From: Streptomyces cellulosae
Lineage (GTDB): Bacteria; Actinomycetota; Actinomycetes; Streptomycetales; Streptomycetaceae
Length of the DNA: 64,000 nt
NCBI RefSeq assembly: GCF_000721105.1
Contig: NZ_JOEV01000005.1
Coordinates: 186,001-250,000 of the forward strand
Direction of reading: 5' to 3'
Positions 17,331-26,666 of this stretch are shown piece after piece; position 1 is the first letter of the stretch; each line of letters opens with the position of its first letter. The translations under genes and the position numbers were made by a program. A model generated the notes under the pieces. The model did no database searches and was not told the origin of the DNA. It worked only from the letters and a program-made list of their open reading frames with translations.

Positions 17331-19715
17331 TCAGCCGTCCCAGGTCCAGTCGGCGACCTCCGGCAGATCGGTGCCGTGCTCGCGGATCCAGGCGTGGTGG
17401 CGCAGCCGGGTGTCCTCCATCCGCTGTCGTACGGCCGCGGCGCGCACCGCGAGGCCGGGGACACGGTCGATGACGTCCATGACCAGCCGGTACCGGTCGA
17501 GGTCGTTGCGGACGACCATGTCGAACGGTGTGGTGGTCGTGCCGATCTCCTTGTAGCCGCGCACGTGCAGGTGGTCGTGGCCGACCCGGCGGTAGGCCAG
17601 CCGGTGGATCAGCCACGGATAGCCGTGGTAGGCGAAGATCACCGGCTTGTCGGTGGTGAACAGCGCGTCGTACTGCGCGTCGTGCATGCCGTGCGGGTGC
17701 TCCTCGGCGGGCAGCAACCGGGCCAGGTCGACGACGTTGACGACCCGCACGGCCAGCTCCGGCAGGTTGCGGCGCAGCAACTGGGCGGCGGCCAGGACCT
17801 CCTGGGTCGGAACGTCGCCGGCGCAGGCGAGGACCACGTCGGGCTCCCGGGTGCCGTCCTCGGTGCCGGCCCAGTCCCAGACCCCGGCGCCGCGGGCGCA
17901 GTGCACCGTGGCCTGGTCCATGGACAGCCAGTCGTAGCAGGGCTGCTTGCCGGCGACGACGACGTTGACGTAGTCGCGGCTGCGCAGCACGTGGTCGGCC
18001 ACGGACAACAGGGTGTTGGCGTCCGGCGGCAGGTAGACGCGTACCGCCTCGGGGCTCTTGTTCAGGATGTGGTCGACGAAGCCGGGGTCCTGGTGGGAGA
18101 AGCCGTTGTGGTCCTGCCGCCACACGTGCGAGGTCAGCAGGTAGTTCAGGGAGGCGATCGGGGCCCGCCACGGCAGGCGTCGCGTGGTGCGCAGCCACTT
18201 GATGTGCTGGTTGACCATCGAGTCGACGATGTGCGCGAAGGCCTCGTAGCAGGAGAACAGTCCGTGCCGGCCGGTGAGGAGATAGCCCTCCAGCCAGCCC
18301 TGGCAGGTGTGCTCGGAGAGGATCTCCATCACCCGGCCGTGCCGGTCGAGGTCTTCGTCGACCTGGAGCGTCTGGGCCTGCCACGCCTTGCCGCTGGCCT
18401 GGTAGACGGCCTGCAGCCGGTTGGAGGCGGTCTCGTCCGGGCCGACGAGCCGGAAGTCGCGCCGGTCCGCGGTGCCCGCCATCACGTCCTCCAGCAGGTC
18501 GCCGAGGACTCGGGTGGGCTCGTGGAGGGTGGCGCCGGGCTTGTCGACGTCGACCGCGTACTTCTCCAACGGAGGCAGGGGCAGTTCCCGCAGCAGCAGG
18601 CCGCCGTTGGCGTGCGGGGTGGCGCCCAGGCGCCGGGTGCCCTCGGGGACGCAGGCCAGTACCTGCTCGCGGGGGCGGCCGTCCTGGTCGAAGAGCTCCT
18701 CGGGACGGTAGGAGCGCATCCAGTTCTCGAGTTGGCGCAGGTGGTCCGGGTTGTCGCGGACGGCGGCCAGTGGGACCTGGTGCGCTCGCCAGGTGCCCTC
18801 CACCGGCAGCCCGTCGACCTCGGCGGGCCCGGTCCAGCCCTTCGGGGTGCGCAGCACGATCACCGGCCAGCGGGGACGCTCGGTGGAGCCGTTCTCGCGC
18901 GCGGCGCGCTGGAACGCGGCGATCCGGTCGAGCGCGGTGTCCATGGCCTCCGCCATGGCGCGGTGCACGGCCATCGGGTCGTCACCGGTGACGTGGATCG
19001 GGTCGTGGCCGTAGCCGCGCAGCAGCTCGTCGAGTTCGCTCTCCGGCAGCCGCGCCAGCACCGTCGGGTTGGCGATCTTGTAGCCGTTGAGGTGCAGGAT
19101 CGGCAGGACCGCGCCGTCGTTGACGGGGTCGAGGAACTTGTTGGAGTGCCAGGAGGCGGCCAGCGGCCCCGTCTCCGCCTCGCCGTCGCCGATGACACAG
19201 GCGACCACCAGGTCCGGATTGTCGAGGGCGGCTCCGTAGGCGTGCGAGAGGGCGTAGCCCAGCTCGCCGCCCTCGTGGATGGAGCCGGGGGTCTCCGGGG
19301 CGACATGACTGGGCACCCCGCCGGGGAACGAGAACTGTTTGAAGAGGCGGCCCATGCCGGGCGCGTCCCGGGTGATGTCCGGATACGTCTCGGTGTACGA
19401 CCCCTCCAGCCAGGCGTTGGCGAGGACGGCCGGGCCGCCGTGGCCGGGGCCCCAGATGCACAGGGCGTCCAGGTCGCGAGCCTTGATCACCCGGTTGACG
19501 TGGGTGTGCACCAGGTTGAGTCCCGGGGAGGTGCCCCAGTGGCCCAGCAGCCGCGGCTTGACGTGCTCCCGGCGCAGGGGCTCGGTCAGCAAGGGGTTGG
19601 CCATGAGGTAGATCTGGCCCACGGCCAGGTAGTTCGCGGCGCGCCAGTGGGCGTCCAGGGCGCTGAGCTCCTCCGCGGTGAGCCGGGCCGACGCCTGCTG
19701 CGTGTCGACGGACAT
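17331..19715 (-). CDS. Phosphoketolase (xylulose-5-phosphate/fructose-6-phosphate)
   Basis: 794 residues, the normal length. Thiamine diphosphate is bound through [16 protein letters not shown]. Other family blocks are [11 protein letters not shown] at the N-terminus, [26 protein letters not shown], and [12 protein letters not shown]. The enzyme splits xylulose 5-phosphate or fructose 6-phosphate to acetyl phosphate plus a C3 or C4 sugar phosphate. I chose the ATG at 19715 because GGAAGGGA lies just upstream; an in-frame N-terminal extension has no family similarity. It gives acetyl phosphate without redox cost, which fits the neighbouring stress and redox genes. It is transcribed alone or with the PNPOx-like gene 150 bases upstream. 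Confidence 0.95.
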   Translation of the reverse strand: MSVDTQQASARLTAEELSALDAHWRAANYLAVGQIYLMANPLLTEPLRREHVKPRLLGHWGTSPGLNLVHTHVNRVIKARDLDALCIWGPGHGGPAVLANAWLEGSYTETYPDITRDAPGMGRLFKQFSFPGGVPSHVAPETPGSIHEGGELGYALSHAYGAALDNPDLVVACVIGDGEAETGPLAASWHSNKFLDPVNDGAVLPILHLNGYKIANPTVLARLPESELDELLRGYGHDPIHVTGDDPMAVHRAMAEAMDTALDRIAAFQRAARENGSTERPRWPVIVLRTPKGWTGPAEVDGLPVEGTWRAHQVPLAAVRDNPDHLRQLENWMRSYRPEELFDQDGRPREQVLACVPEGTRRLGATPHANGGLLLRELPLPPLEKYAVDVDKPGATLHEPTRVLGDLLEDVMAGTADRRDFRLVGPDETASNRLQAVYQASGKAWQAQTLQVDEDLDRHGRVMEILSEHTCQGWLEGYLLTGRHGLFSCYEAFAHIVDSMVNQHIKWLRTTRRLPWRAPIASLNYLLTSHVWRQDHNGFSHQDPGFVDHILNKSPEAVRVYLPPDANTLLSVADHVLRSRDYVNVVVAGKQPCYDWLSMDQATVHCARGAGVWDWAGTEDGTREPDVVLACAGDVPTQEVLAAAQLLRRNLPELAVRVVNVVDLARLLPAEEHPHGMHDAQYDALFTTDKPVIFAYHGYPWLIHRLAYRRVGHDHLHVRGYKEIGTTTTPFDMVVRNDLDRYRLVMDVIDRVPGLAVRAAAVRQRMEDTRLRHHAWIREHGTDLPEVADWTWDG

Positions 19716-19868
19716 GGGGATCCCTTCCGGGTCGGGTGCCAATCGGGTGTCACGGGTGTGGTGCGCGTGCCGATGGGACGTACGAGCTGTCCATGCCTTC
19801 CACCATCGGTGGCTCAACGGGTACCCGACAGGGCCGACCGGGCCACTGCGATGCGGCCACTCGGATCG

Positions 19869-20280
19869 TCAGGGCGTGAGATCCACCCCGTGGAGGATGC
19901 TTCCGCCGACGAGTTCCCGCCCGGTGACCCGTTCGGGTCCGATGCGGACGAAGACCTGCCGGGGCGAGGTCACCCAGGAGCGCGGACCTTTGCGTGCCAG
20001 CCGTTCGTGTTCGACGGGGTCGGTCACGACCGTGGCCGGGCCGGTGACGACGACGCTCCAGCCCGAGTGGGCGGCCGCGTCGACCTCGTCGGCCTCGAAG
20101 GCGACCACCGTGCCGTCGACGGCGCGGACCGGTTCCGAGGGGGCGGCGGTGCACAGCACCACCGCGTCGTCGCCGTCCAGGCAGCAGGTGACGGGCAGGA
20201 CGGCCGGCAGCGCCTGGCGCGTGTGCACGATGCGGCCGACCGGGTGGGGGCCCGTCGGTTCCTCCTTTGCCGGAAACCGG
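19869..20280 (-). CDS. Pyridoxamine 5'-phosphate oxidase-like flavin-binding protein, start unclear
   Basis: The recognisable part begins VGRIVHTRQALPAVLPVTC and continues with WSVVVTGPATVVTDP, the split-barrel family (PF12900-like) common in actinomycete stress clusters. Such proteins usually bind flavin or F420. A very strong ribosome site (AAAGGAGGAA, about 20256-20265) lies in the frame itself, but no ATG, GTG or TTG follows at a workable distance before the conserved part. The frame is open upstream to about 20597, but that part has no coding look. The usual 20-30 residue N-terminal helix is therefore missing. Either the start has been deleted, or an unusual start is used. The stop at 19869 is certain; the 5' limit given is approximate. 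Confidence 0.55.
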
Positions 20281-20770
20281 CCCCGGCCCGCAGAGGGTCG
20301 GGAAGGGTCGGTGCGGGGCCGGAACCGGTCAGTGTGACTCCGGGGGGAACGGTCGGGTTCGTTCCGGGGGAAATGGGGCGGGACGGCGGCAGCGCGGGCG
20401 GCTCCGCTCAGCCGACACCGACGCGGAGGGCCCGCCGTACCTCCGGCAACGCGCGGAGCCGACGGGGGTCGCGGACAGCGGACGGCCGACCTGCCGGAGG
20501 ACAGTGAGCTCGGCGTTTGCGACCGCTTGGCGCGGACGGCCGCGGGTGCGTTCGGCCGGCGGGGGACGCGACCAGGGCGGCGCTCACGCTCTCCCACGGG
20601 ATCCGGTCGCCGGCCTGCTGAACCACGACGTTCCGGACGCCGCCGTGGTCAACTCGGCTCAGCCGGCCCGGGAAGCACCCGGCGAACAAAGGCTCCCTGG
20701 GACGAGGTGCGGCACGGCGGCGCCGAGTTGCTCACTCGGCGAACGACGCCGCCGCGCCCGTGTCCGTTGC
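20281..20770. other. Apparently gene-free interval of about 490 bases
   Basis: Several open frames cross this G+C-rich stretch but none has a ribosome site plus recognisable protein. I see no clear hairpin or promoter. It may hold the lost N-terminus of the PNPOx-like gene. Confidence 0.4.
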
Positions 20771-21949
20771 TCAGCCACTCGGTCGGATGACCGCGCGCAC
20801 GCAGCCGTCCGTCTTCTGCTTGAACAGGTCGTAGGCCCGCGGCGCCTCGTCCAACGGCACACTGTGGGTCGCCAGATGGGCGGTGCTCAGGTCCCCGGCG
20901 GCCATCCGGTCCAGCAGCATCGGGATGTAGCGCTGGCCGTGCTGCTGGGCGCCGCGTACGGTCAGCCCCTTGTTGATCACCGCGCCCAGGGGAAACTTGT
21001 CGACGGCGCCCGCGAACACGCCCAGGACGAAGACCGTGCCGCCCTTGCGGCAGGCATGTATGGCCTGCCGGACGGCGGTCGGACGGTCGGTCTGCAACCG
21101 CAACTGCTGCTTCACCTGGTCGTAGGCGTGCACCAAGGTGTTGTCGCTGTGTGCCTCCATGCCGACCGCCTCGATGCACACGTCGGGACCCCGGCCGCCG
21201 GTGCGTTCACGCAGTTCCGCCCCGACGTCGGTGGCCGTGTAGTCGATGACCTCGCTGCCGATGTGGCGTTCGGCCATCGCCAGCCGTTCCGGGATCCGGT
21301 CGATGGAGATCACCCGCTCCGCGCCCAGCAGGAGGGCTGCCCGCGCCGCCATCTGGCCGACGGCGCCGCAGCCCCAGACGGCGACCACGTCACCGGGCTT
21401 CACGCCCGCCAGGTCGGCGCCCATCCAGCCCGTCGGCACCGAGTCGGACACGAACAGCGCGCTCGTGTCGTCCACGCTCTCCGGCACCTTGAAGGCGCCG
21501 TGGTCCGCGAAGGGGACGCGTACGTATTCGGCGTGGCTGCCGCGCAGTCCGCCCATGGCGTGCGAGTAGCCGAAGATGCCTCCGGTGTCGGCGCCGAAGA
21601 GGGCCTGGCCGATCCCGGGGTTGGTGTTGGTGTTGTCGCACAGCGACCACAGGTCGTGGGTGCAGTACCAGCAGCGCCCGCAGCCGACGAACGAGGAGAC
21701 CACCACCCGGTCGCCCACCGCGTGCCGGCGCACCGAGGGACCGACCTCGACGACCTCGCCGAGGAACTCGTGTCCGATGACGTCCCCGGACCGCATGAAG
21801 GGGATGTAGCCGCCGATGAGATGCAGATCGGAGCCGCAGGTGGTGCCCGCGATCAGCCGTACGATCATGTCCTGGTCGTTGCGCAGGACCGGATCGGGCA
21901 CGTCCTCGACGGCGAGCTTGTTGACGCCTTCCCAGCACAGCGCTTTCAC
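20771..21949 (-). CDS. Zinc-dependent alcohol dehydrogenase (FdhA-like)
   Basis: 392 residues, medium-chain dehydrogenase fold. The catalytic zinc site is TTCGSDLH and GHEFLGEV; the structural zinc loop has four Cys in GCGRCWYCTHDLWSLC. The NAD(P) site is VWGCGAVGQMAARAALLLGA followed by an acidic IDRIPERL. GIFGYSHAMGGLRGSHAEYVRVP resembles glutathione-independent formaldehyde dehydrogenases, so an alcohol or aldehyde is a likely substrate. The GTG start has GGGAGGGAG upstream and overlaps the stop of the next upstream gene by 4 bases. Zinc alcohol dehydrogenases of this kind occur in Streptomyces stress clusters. Confidence 0.92.
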   Translation of the reverse strand: MKALCWEGVNKLAVEDVPDPVLRNDQDMIVRLIAGTTCGSDLHLIGGYIPFMRSGDVIGHEFLGEVVEVGPSVRRHAVGDRVVVSSFVGCGRCWYCTHDLWSLCDNTNTNPGIGQALFGADTGGIFGYSHAMGGLRGSHAEYVRVPFADHGAFKVPESVDDTSALFVSDSVPTGWMGADLAGVKPGDVVAVWGCGAVGQMAARAALLLGAERVISIDRIPERLAMAERHIGSEVIDYTATDVGAELRERTGGRGPDVCIEAVGMEAHSDNTLVHAYDQVKQQLRLQTDRPTAVRQAIHACRKGGTVFVLGVFAGAVDKFPLGAVINKGLTVRGAQQHGQRYIPMLLDRMAAGDLSTAHLATHSVPLDEAPRAYDLFKQKTDGCVRAVIRPSG

Positions 21950-22443
21950 AGCACTCCCTCCCCGCCCGCGCGCCGGCTCAGCAGCCCGACGAGTTTCCCG
22001 CCGGGGGTGTCATGGGTGGTGGGCTCGTCGGGGCGCAGGACCTCGCCCGCCTCCAGCAGGGCCTTGGCCTCACGCAGGGCACGGCGCAGATCCTGGCGCG
22101 GATCGTCACCGGCGAGCCGCGCGGGCACGGAGCGGGCGGCCTCCGGCCCTTGTTCTCCGTGTTGTTCCTGCTCCTGTTCCCTGAGCCGTACGGCCAGTTC
22201 CGTGCCGCGGTCCCCGGGCGCCGCGCTGATCCGCGTCTCGATACGGTCGCCGTACGCCCGTAACGGTGACGGCAGTGTGTCGATCTGCAGCTCGCCCGGT
22301 TCACGGTTGATCGTCACCGCCAGCCACCTGTCCGTGCCGGCCGGTGCCGGCTGACGCGTACGCGCCCGTGACCGTCGTACGACGGCGGCTGTGGCTGTGG
22401 CGAGTCCCGCGGCGGCTGTCCAGAGCGGCTTTCCGGAAATCAT
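21946..22443 (-). CDS. Hypothetical protein with N-terminal membrane segment, 165 residues
   Basis: I do not recognise a named family. Residues about 7-24 (LWTAAAGLATATAAVV) form one hydrophobic segment followed by RRSRARTR, so the bulk is probably cytoplasmic. The rest contains WLAVTINREPGELQID, LRAYGDRIETRISAAPGDRGTELAVRL and a charged helix, resembling small membrane-associated proteins that often sit next to polyketide-cyclase-like domains. The start ATG follows AAAGGTGAT. It overlaps the alcohol dehydrogenase start by 4 bases, so the two are one operon and may act together. Confidence 0.75.
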   Translation of the reverse strand: MISGKPLWTAAAGLATATAAVVRRSRARTRQPAPAGTDRWLAVTINREPGELQIDTLPSPLRAYGDRIETRISAAPGDRGTELAVRLREQEQEQHGEQGPEAARSVPARLAGDDPRQDLRRALREAKALLEAGEVLRPDEPTTHDTPGGKLVGLLSRRAGGEGVL

Positions 22444-22596
22444 CGTCGATCACCTTTCAACGGCAGTGGTGCGGCCCTTCTCCCGAGGCTCACGGGCGAG
22501 TACCCCGGCCCCGTGACACGACTCCGTCAACCGGTGGAGTGATCTTTTGTTTCCGGGAGACCCGGCGTATCCGCCATCAGCTGTCAGGAGGCACAT

Positions 22597-23796
22597 GTGA
22601 CCTTCAATCCTTTAGAACAACGCGGTATCCCGCTGGATCGCCAGCTCCGGAACTGGCGTGAGCTGGACGTCACGCCGATCGATCCCGACCACGCGGACCC
22701 GTACACCCGCTGCCGCGTCATCACGATGAACGGCATCGAGGTCGAGGCGATCATGTTCAGCCATCAACTGGCCCGCCACTGTCCCGACCCCGACGTCAAA
22801 CGGCAGCTGGCCGAGGTCCGCTACATCGAGCACCAGCAGCAGAAAGCGGTCAACTGGCTGCTGCCCGGGGTGGCTTCGGTGCTGGAGACGACCATCGCCT
22901 ACGAGCAGGTGGCCGTCGATCTCACCGCCTGGATCGCCCGGATGGAGCCGGATCCCTACCTCACGCAGGCCTACCAGTTCGGCGTGCTGGAGGACTTCGA
23001 CCACCTGTACCGGTACGCCAACCTCTACGAGATGATCGAGCACCGCAAGGCGGACGCGATCGTCGAGGGCCTGACCGAGGTCATGCCGGGCCGGCCCACG
23101 AAGTTCCACCACCGCCATCCGGCGGACAACGTCCGTGATCCGTACGCCAAGGACGAGACGAACCCGTTGTCGAAGCTGCACGCGCTGACGATCATGTCGG
23201 CGGAGCAGCAGACCATGAACTTCTACATGAACGTCGGCCCCCAGTACATGGAGCCGATCGCCCGTCAGCTCTACCAGGAGATCGGACTGATCGAGGAGGA
23301 GCACGTCACCCACTACGAGTCCCTCGTCGACCCGGGCGAGACGTGGTGGGAGCAGCTCGTCAACCACGAGTACAACGAGTGCTACCTCTACTACTCCTTC
23401 ATGGAGCAGGAGAGCGATCCCAAGGTGAAGGCGATCTGGGAGCTGCACCTGAACCAGGAGCTGGAACACCTCCACCTCGCCTGCGACCTGATGCGCCGTC
23501 ATGACGGGCGCGACCCCGAGTCGGTCCTGGCGCCGCAGCTGCCCAACGTGCTGACCTTCGAGCCGAACAAGGGCTACCTCCGCGAACTGCTCGACACCCA
23601 GATCGACTTGACCACGCTCGGCGCCGGCTACGTACGGGACGCGCATGAGCGGTTCGAGAAGATGCAGGAGCAGATCCACGGCGGCGAAGCACCGCCCAGC
23701 GAGCGGGTCATGGCCCAGCACCAGGAGATGTTCGGGCGCGAGTACCGCATCGAGACCGAGGGCGAGCACCCCGACCCCGCCCTGCGCGAGAAGTGA
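22597..23796 (+). CDS. Ferritin-like diiron-type protein, 399 residues
   Basis: The GTG start at 22597 follows CAGGAGG. The protein is mostly helical with two sets of Glu/His motifs of the ferritin-like kind: EVRYIEHQQQ (near residue 75), ETTIAYEQVAVDL (near 100), EDFDHLYRYANLYEM (near 132), EQQTMNFY (near 205), EEEHVTHYESL (near 230) and NQELEHLHLACDL (near 288). This suggests one or two four-helix bundles that could bind two metal ions. It is followed 12 bases later by a hemerythrin-domain gene, so the pair probably handles oxygen, peroxide or iron. Function is inferred from the motifs. Confidence 0.8.
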   Translation: MTFNPLEQRGIPLDRQLRNWRELDVTPIDPDHADPYTRCRVITMNGIEVEAIMFSHQLARHCPDPDVKRQLAEVRYIEHQQQKAVNWLLPGVASVLETTIAYEQVAVDLTAWIARMEPDPYLTQAYQFGVLEDFDHLYRYANLYEMIEHRKADAIVEGLTEVMPGRPTKFHHRHPADNVRDPYAKDETNPLSKLHALTIMSAEQQTMNFYMNVGPQYMEPIARQLYQEIGLIEEEHVTHYESLVDPGETWWEQLVNHEYNECYLYYSFMEQESDPKVKAIWELHLNQELEHLHLACDLMRRHDGRDPESVLAPQLPNVLTFEPNKGYLRELLDTQIDLTTLGAGYVRDAHERFEKMQEQIHGGEAPPSERVMAQHQEMFGREYRIETEGEHPDPALREK

Positions 23797-23807
23797 GGAG
23801 TCCCGCC

Positions 23808-24398
23808 ATGGCCGAGACGCACACGCCGCAGGCGGGCGACGACGCCGCCCCCGACGTCGACGTGGTGGCCCTGCTCATGCGTCAGCACGGGGACATCCGC
23901 AACCTCTTCGACGAGGTGGAGGCAGTCTCCGGGGACGCACGGCAGGACGCCTTCCGTCGGCTGGTACGCCTGCTCGCCGTCCACGAGACGGCGGAGGAGG
24001 AGGTGGTGCACCCGTTCGTCCGTCGCAACGTGACGGGCGGGGACGTGGTCGTGGACGAGCGTCTTCGGGAGGAGCGGTCGGCGAAGGAGACGCTGAGCGC
24101 TCTGGACGGTTTGGACACCGGCGATCCCAAATTCATGCCGCAGTTGCTGGCGCTGCGCACCGAGGTCCAGGAGCACGCCCGCGCGGAGGAACGCTACGAG
24201 TTCATCCACATCAGGCGCAGCGCCGACACCGCAGCCCTCGCCTCCCTGGCCAAGGGCGTCAAGGCGGCGGAGGCCATGGCGCCCACCCACCCGCACCCGG
24301 GGACGGAGTCCGCGACGGCCAACGTGGCGCTCGGTCCCGTAGCCGCACTGATGGACCGCACCCGGGACGCCGTCCGCAGGGCCATGGGCCGCGAGTGA
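23808..24398 (+). CDS. Hemerythrin-domain (HHE) protein
   Basis: 196 residues; ATG at 23808 with GAGGAG 7 bases upstream. The HHE motifs are RQHGDIRNLFDEV (first His near residue 25), LLAVHETAEEEVVHPFV (H-x-x-x-E/H cluster near 58-70) and VQEHARAEERYEF (near 120). These are the di-iron ligands of bacterial hemerythrins, which bind oxygen or react with nitric oxide or peroxide. It is co-transcribed with the ferritin-like gene, and a strong hairpin closes the unit. Confidence 0.9.
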   Translation: MAETHTPQAGDDAAPDVDVVALLMRQHGDIRNLFDEVEAVSGDARQDAFRRLVRLLAVHETAEEEVVHPFVRRNVTGGDVVVDERLREERSAKETLSALDGLDTGDPKFMPQLLALRTEVQEHARAEERYEFIHIRRSADTAALASLAKGVKAAEAMAPTHPHPGTESATANVALGPVAALMDRTRDAVRRAMGRE

Positions 24399-24412
24399 TC
24401 TTCGTTGGTCCG

Positions 24413-24451
24413 CTGCGTCGGCAACCGGGCCGGGCCCGGTTGCCGACGCAG
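24413..24451 (+). terminator. Terminator hairpin after the hemerythrin gene
   Basis: Perfect 18-bp arms (24413-24430, 24434-24451) with a 3-base loop, 14 bases after the stop. It is one of the strongest hairpins in the window. Confidence 0.82.
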
Positions 24452-24506
24452 CCGGTCCCTGGCCGTTTTCCCGTTTCCCCGCACCGCGCAGGGAAACTCG
24501 CCGACT

Positions 24507-25232
24507 GTGGTGACCTACACGGCGGAACAGCGGGTGAGAGTGCCGGCCCTACGGGCGGGCTGGCTGACGCAGACGTTCGTCCACTGGCCCTTCCCGCCCG
24601 AGGCGGTTCAGGCCCTGGTGCCCGAGGAACTCACCGTGGACGAATACGACGGAGCCGCCTGGGTGAGTCTGACTCCGTTCGTCATGGCGGACGTGCGCCT
24701 TTCCGGCGTCCCCGCCTCGACACCCGGACTGCCGACCTTCGCGGAGACCAACCTGCGCACCTACGTCCGCGACCGGAACGGGCGCGAGGGACTGTGGTTT
24801 CTGTCCATCGAAGTCGCCTTCCCCCCGATGGTGGCGGCTCGGGCCATCGGCGCGCCGTACCACCCGGGCACCCTGAGCATCACCGAAAGCGGAGGCACCC
24901 TCGCGTACAGCGGCTCCCGGGGGACCGGCGGGCCCTCCTACCACCTCGTCGTCCGCCCGGGAGACCCCATCGAGCCCGCCGAGCGGGACGTGTGGCTGAC
25001 CTCGCGCTGGCGGGCGTACACCCGCCGGCTCGGTCTGCTGTGGGAAACGCCCGTGGAACACGAACCGTGGCCGTTGGCCGATGCCGCTGTCGAGGTCCTG
25101 GAGGAGACGCTGACCGGTGTGGCGGGGCTCCCCTCCCCCGCCGGAGAGCCCGTCGTGCATTTCTCGGAAGGAGTCAGGCACGTACGGCTCGGTGCGTCCC
25201 GGCCATGCCTTCCGGCGCCCGGCCTGCGCTGA
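24507..25232 (+). CDS. DUF2071 / YqjF-family protein
   Basis: About 241 residues. Family features: RVPALRAGWLTQTFVHWPF at the start, VDEYDGAAWVSLTPFVMADVRL, FAETNLRTYVRD and GREGLWFLSIEVAF. Members are soluble, of unknown activity, with an acetoacetate-decarboxylase-like fold. I start at the GTG at 24507; the next GTG at 24510 is equally possible, and ribosome-site evidence is weak. The frame is open back to 24405, across the terminator, but that part is not conserved. A 9-base repeat tract follows the stop. Confidence 0.83.
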   Translation: MVTYTAEQRVRVPALRAGWLTQTFVHWPFPPEAVQALVPEELTVDEYDGAAWVSLTPFVMADVRLSGVPASTPGLPTFAETNLRTYVRDRNGREGLWFLSIEVAFPPMVAARAIGAPYHPGTLSITESGGTLAYSGSRGTGGPSYHLVVRPGDPIEPAERDVWLTSRWRAYTRRLGLLWETPVEHEPWPLADAAVEVLEETLTGVAGLPSPAGEPVVHFSEGVRHVRLGASRPCLPAPGLR

Positions 25233-25243
25233 CCACGGCCGAA

Positions 25244-25349
25244 CGGATGGGCCGGATGGGCCGGATGGGCCGGATGGGCCGGATGGGCCGGATCAGACGG
25301 ATGAGCGGATCAGGCGCATGGGCCGGATCAGGCGCATGAGCCGGATGAG
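25244..25349. repeat. Tandem 9-base repeat (CGGATGGGC units, then degenerate)
   Basis: Five exact copies of CGGATGGGC at 25244-25288, followed by about six or seven degenerate 9-base copies such as CGGATCAGG and CGGATGAGC up to 25349. It fills the gap between the DUF2071 gene and the next gene, and its end overlaps the candidate start codons. All three frames stay open through it. It is likely a slippage-prone minisatellite. Confidence 0.9.
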
Positions 25350-25974
25350 CCGTGAAGCCAGGCGGCGTCGACGCCTGCGCTTTGACGGCTGGATCGCGGG
25401 TGTGGGCACCTCCTCGGGCACGCGCGTGGTGCTGGGCCACTGGCCGCGGTCACCGTTCGGGCCGTTCAGCGACGTGATGCTGGAGCGGGCCGACGGCGAA
25501 CGGCTGCTGCTGGCTCCCACCCGTCGGACAGCGGAATTCGTCAGCGGCACCTACACATTCGACGCGGTGCGTGTCGTACCGATCGGCGTGAGTGTCGCGG
25601 ACGACACCTGGACCGTGACCGCCGGCCCCCTCCACCTGCGCTTCACCACCGGTCGTCGGGGCCTCCTGGGACGGTTCCTGTGTGCCGTTCCCGGCGCGCT
25701 CGCCGGCCGTCCCGCGTGGAGCACGCTGACGGACTGGCCCGCGCGTGTCCTGTTGCCCGGCGTGCGCACCCGTGGCACTGCCGGTGGGGGGCACCGGGAG
25801 TGGTACGGCGCGCGGGATCTGCTGCCGATCCGCGCGGTGTCGGGGGCCTTCGAGGGCGCCGACCTCGGTGTGCTGGCGCCCGTCGAACCGCCCGTCCGGT
25901 TCGGGTTCGGTTCGGTGCCGCGCAGACCCGCTCTCACCCGGGTCACGACGACGGTGGCGCCGGCCCCGGAGTGA
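25345..25974 (+). CDS. Hypothetical protein, about 209 residues
   Basis: The protein begins with an Arg-rich stretch (SREARRRRRLRF) then GWIAGVGTSSGTRVVLGHWPRSPFGPFSDVMLE, rich in beta-like segments, and HREWYGARDLLPI near the end. It looks related to actinomycete proteins that have a DUF2071-like neighbour, but I cannot name it. The start is uncertain: ATG codons at 25336 and 25345 both lie in the repeat tract, without a clear ribosome site. Repeat-length changes could move or abolish the start, so expression may vary between strains. Confidence 0.65.
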   Translation: MSREARRRRRLRFDGWIAGVGTSSGTRVVLGHWPRSPFGPFSDVMLERADGERLLLAPTRRTAEFVSGTYTFDAVRVVPIGVSVADDTWTVTAGPLHLRFTTGRRGLLGRFLCAVPGALAGRPAWSTLTDWPARVLLPGVRTRGTAGGGHREWYGARDLLPIRAVSGAFEGADLGVLAPVEPPVRFGFGSVPRRPALTRVTTTVAPAPE

Positions 25975-26022
25975 GGGCACCCGGCCCGGGGGTATCCGGC
26001 CGACCACACGGAACGGCGGCTC

Positions 26023-26330
26023 ATGGGACGGGCGAGAACACCGGAACCGGCGGTCGCGCAGGGCGCCTTCCCGGTGGTGGGCGGGCTGTGGCCCCTGCTG
26101 CACCCGCGCAGTCTCGAACGGGTCTTCGGGCCGACACCGACGTCCGGCTGCGAAGGCGGCACGACAGGCGGACTGCCGGTCTCCGCCGGGTTCGCCCGAC
26201 TCGCCGCTGCTCCTGACCCGCCAGGCGTGCCCGGGCCCGCCGTATCGGACTGGGGCCGGACGGCGTCGACCCTGCCGGCCGTCGATCTGCTCCCGGCGGT
26301 GAAGCCTGGGCCTCCCGGCCGCTCGTCCTC
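26023..26330 (+). pseudogene. Frameshifted small membrane-protein gene
   Basis: The frame starts AVAQGAFPVVGGLWPLLHP-type (read in parts) followed by RSLERVFGP, the N-terminus of a family of actinomycete membrane proteins that continues KTD-W-LVRTVGGL. Here the next 12 codons fit that pattern only in another frame (TDVRLRR), and GGLPVSAGFARLAAA returns in the first frame. This implies two compensating indels. The expected hydrophobic C-terminal half is not recognisable. I call it a pseudogene with moderate confidence; family recognition is from memory. Confidence 0.45.
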
Positions 26331-26666
26331 GGCCTGTGCGTCGACACCTCAGAGGGCGTGGCGTGCGTTCGCCGTGCTGTCGATACGTGCTTCGCTGCCC
26401 GCGCGGCGGGTGGAGAGCCGGGGCTTCGACGTCCACGCGCACCCTGCTCGCGGTTTCGTCCCGGGCGATATCCGGGCCCGCCCCACCGTGCCGCTCATTC
26501 GCTCATTCAGCCGCTATCGAGCTTTTGTCGGGCGTGGCGCCGGACCGAAGGGAATGAATTCCGCTCGGCTGGCTGCACACTGCCCCACTCGCGGACCGGC
26601 CGAAGGAGGCTCACGCCGCACGAGCCGCCTGCCCATGCACGGAACCGCTCTCACCGAGGGAACTTG
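26331..26666. other. Leader region before the cytochrome oxidase gene
   Basis: No credible gene. It contains a locally A+T-richer stretch near 26490-26570 (GCTCATTCAGCCGCTATCGA, GGGAATGAATTCC), which is the probable promoter and leader of ctaD. A ribosome site GAGGGAA precedes the ATG. Confidence 0.4.

Noticed and set aside
19831..19844. GGGCCGACCGGGCC upstream of phosphoketolase as a possible OsdR-like box
   Set aside because: It is a direct repeat of GGGCC, not a palindrome, and such strings are common by chance at this base composition.
17232..20507. Plus-strand open frame of 1091 codons across the phosphoketolase gene
   Set aside because: It mirrors the G+C-rich codon pattern of the real gene on the minus strand and has no recognisable domain or start signal.
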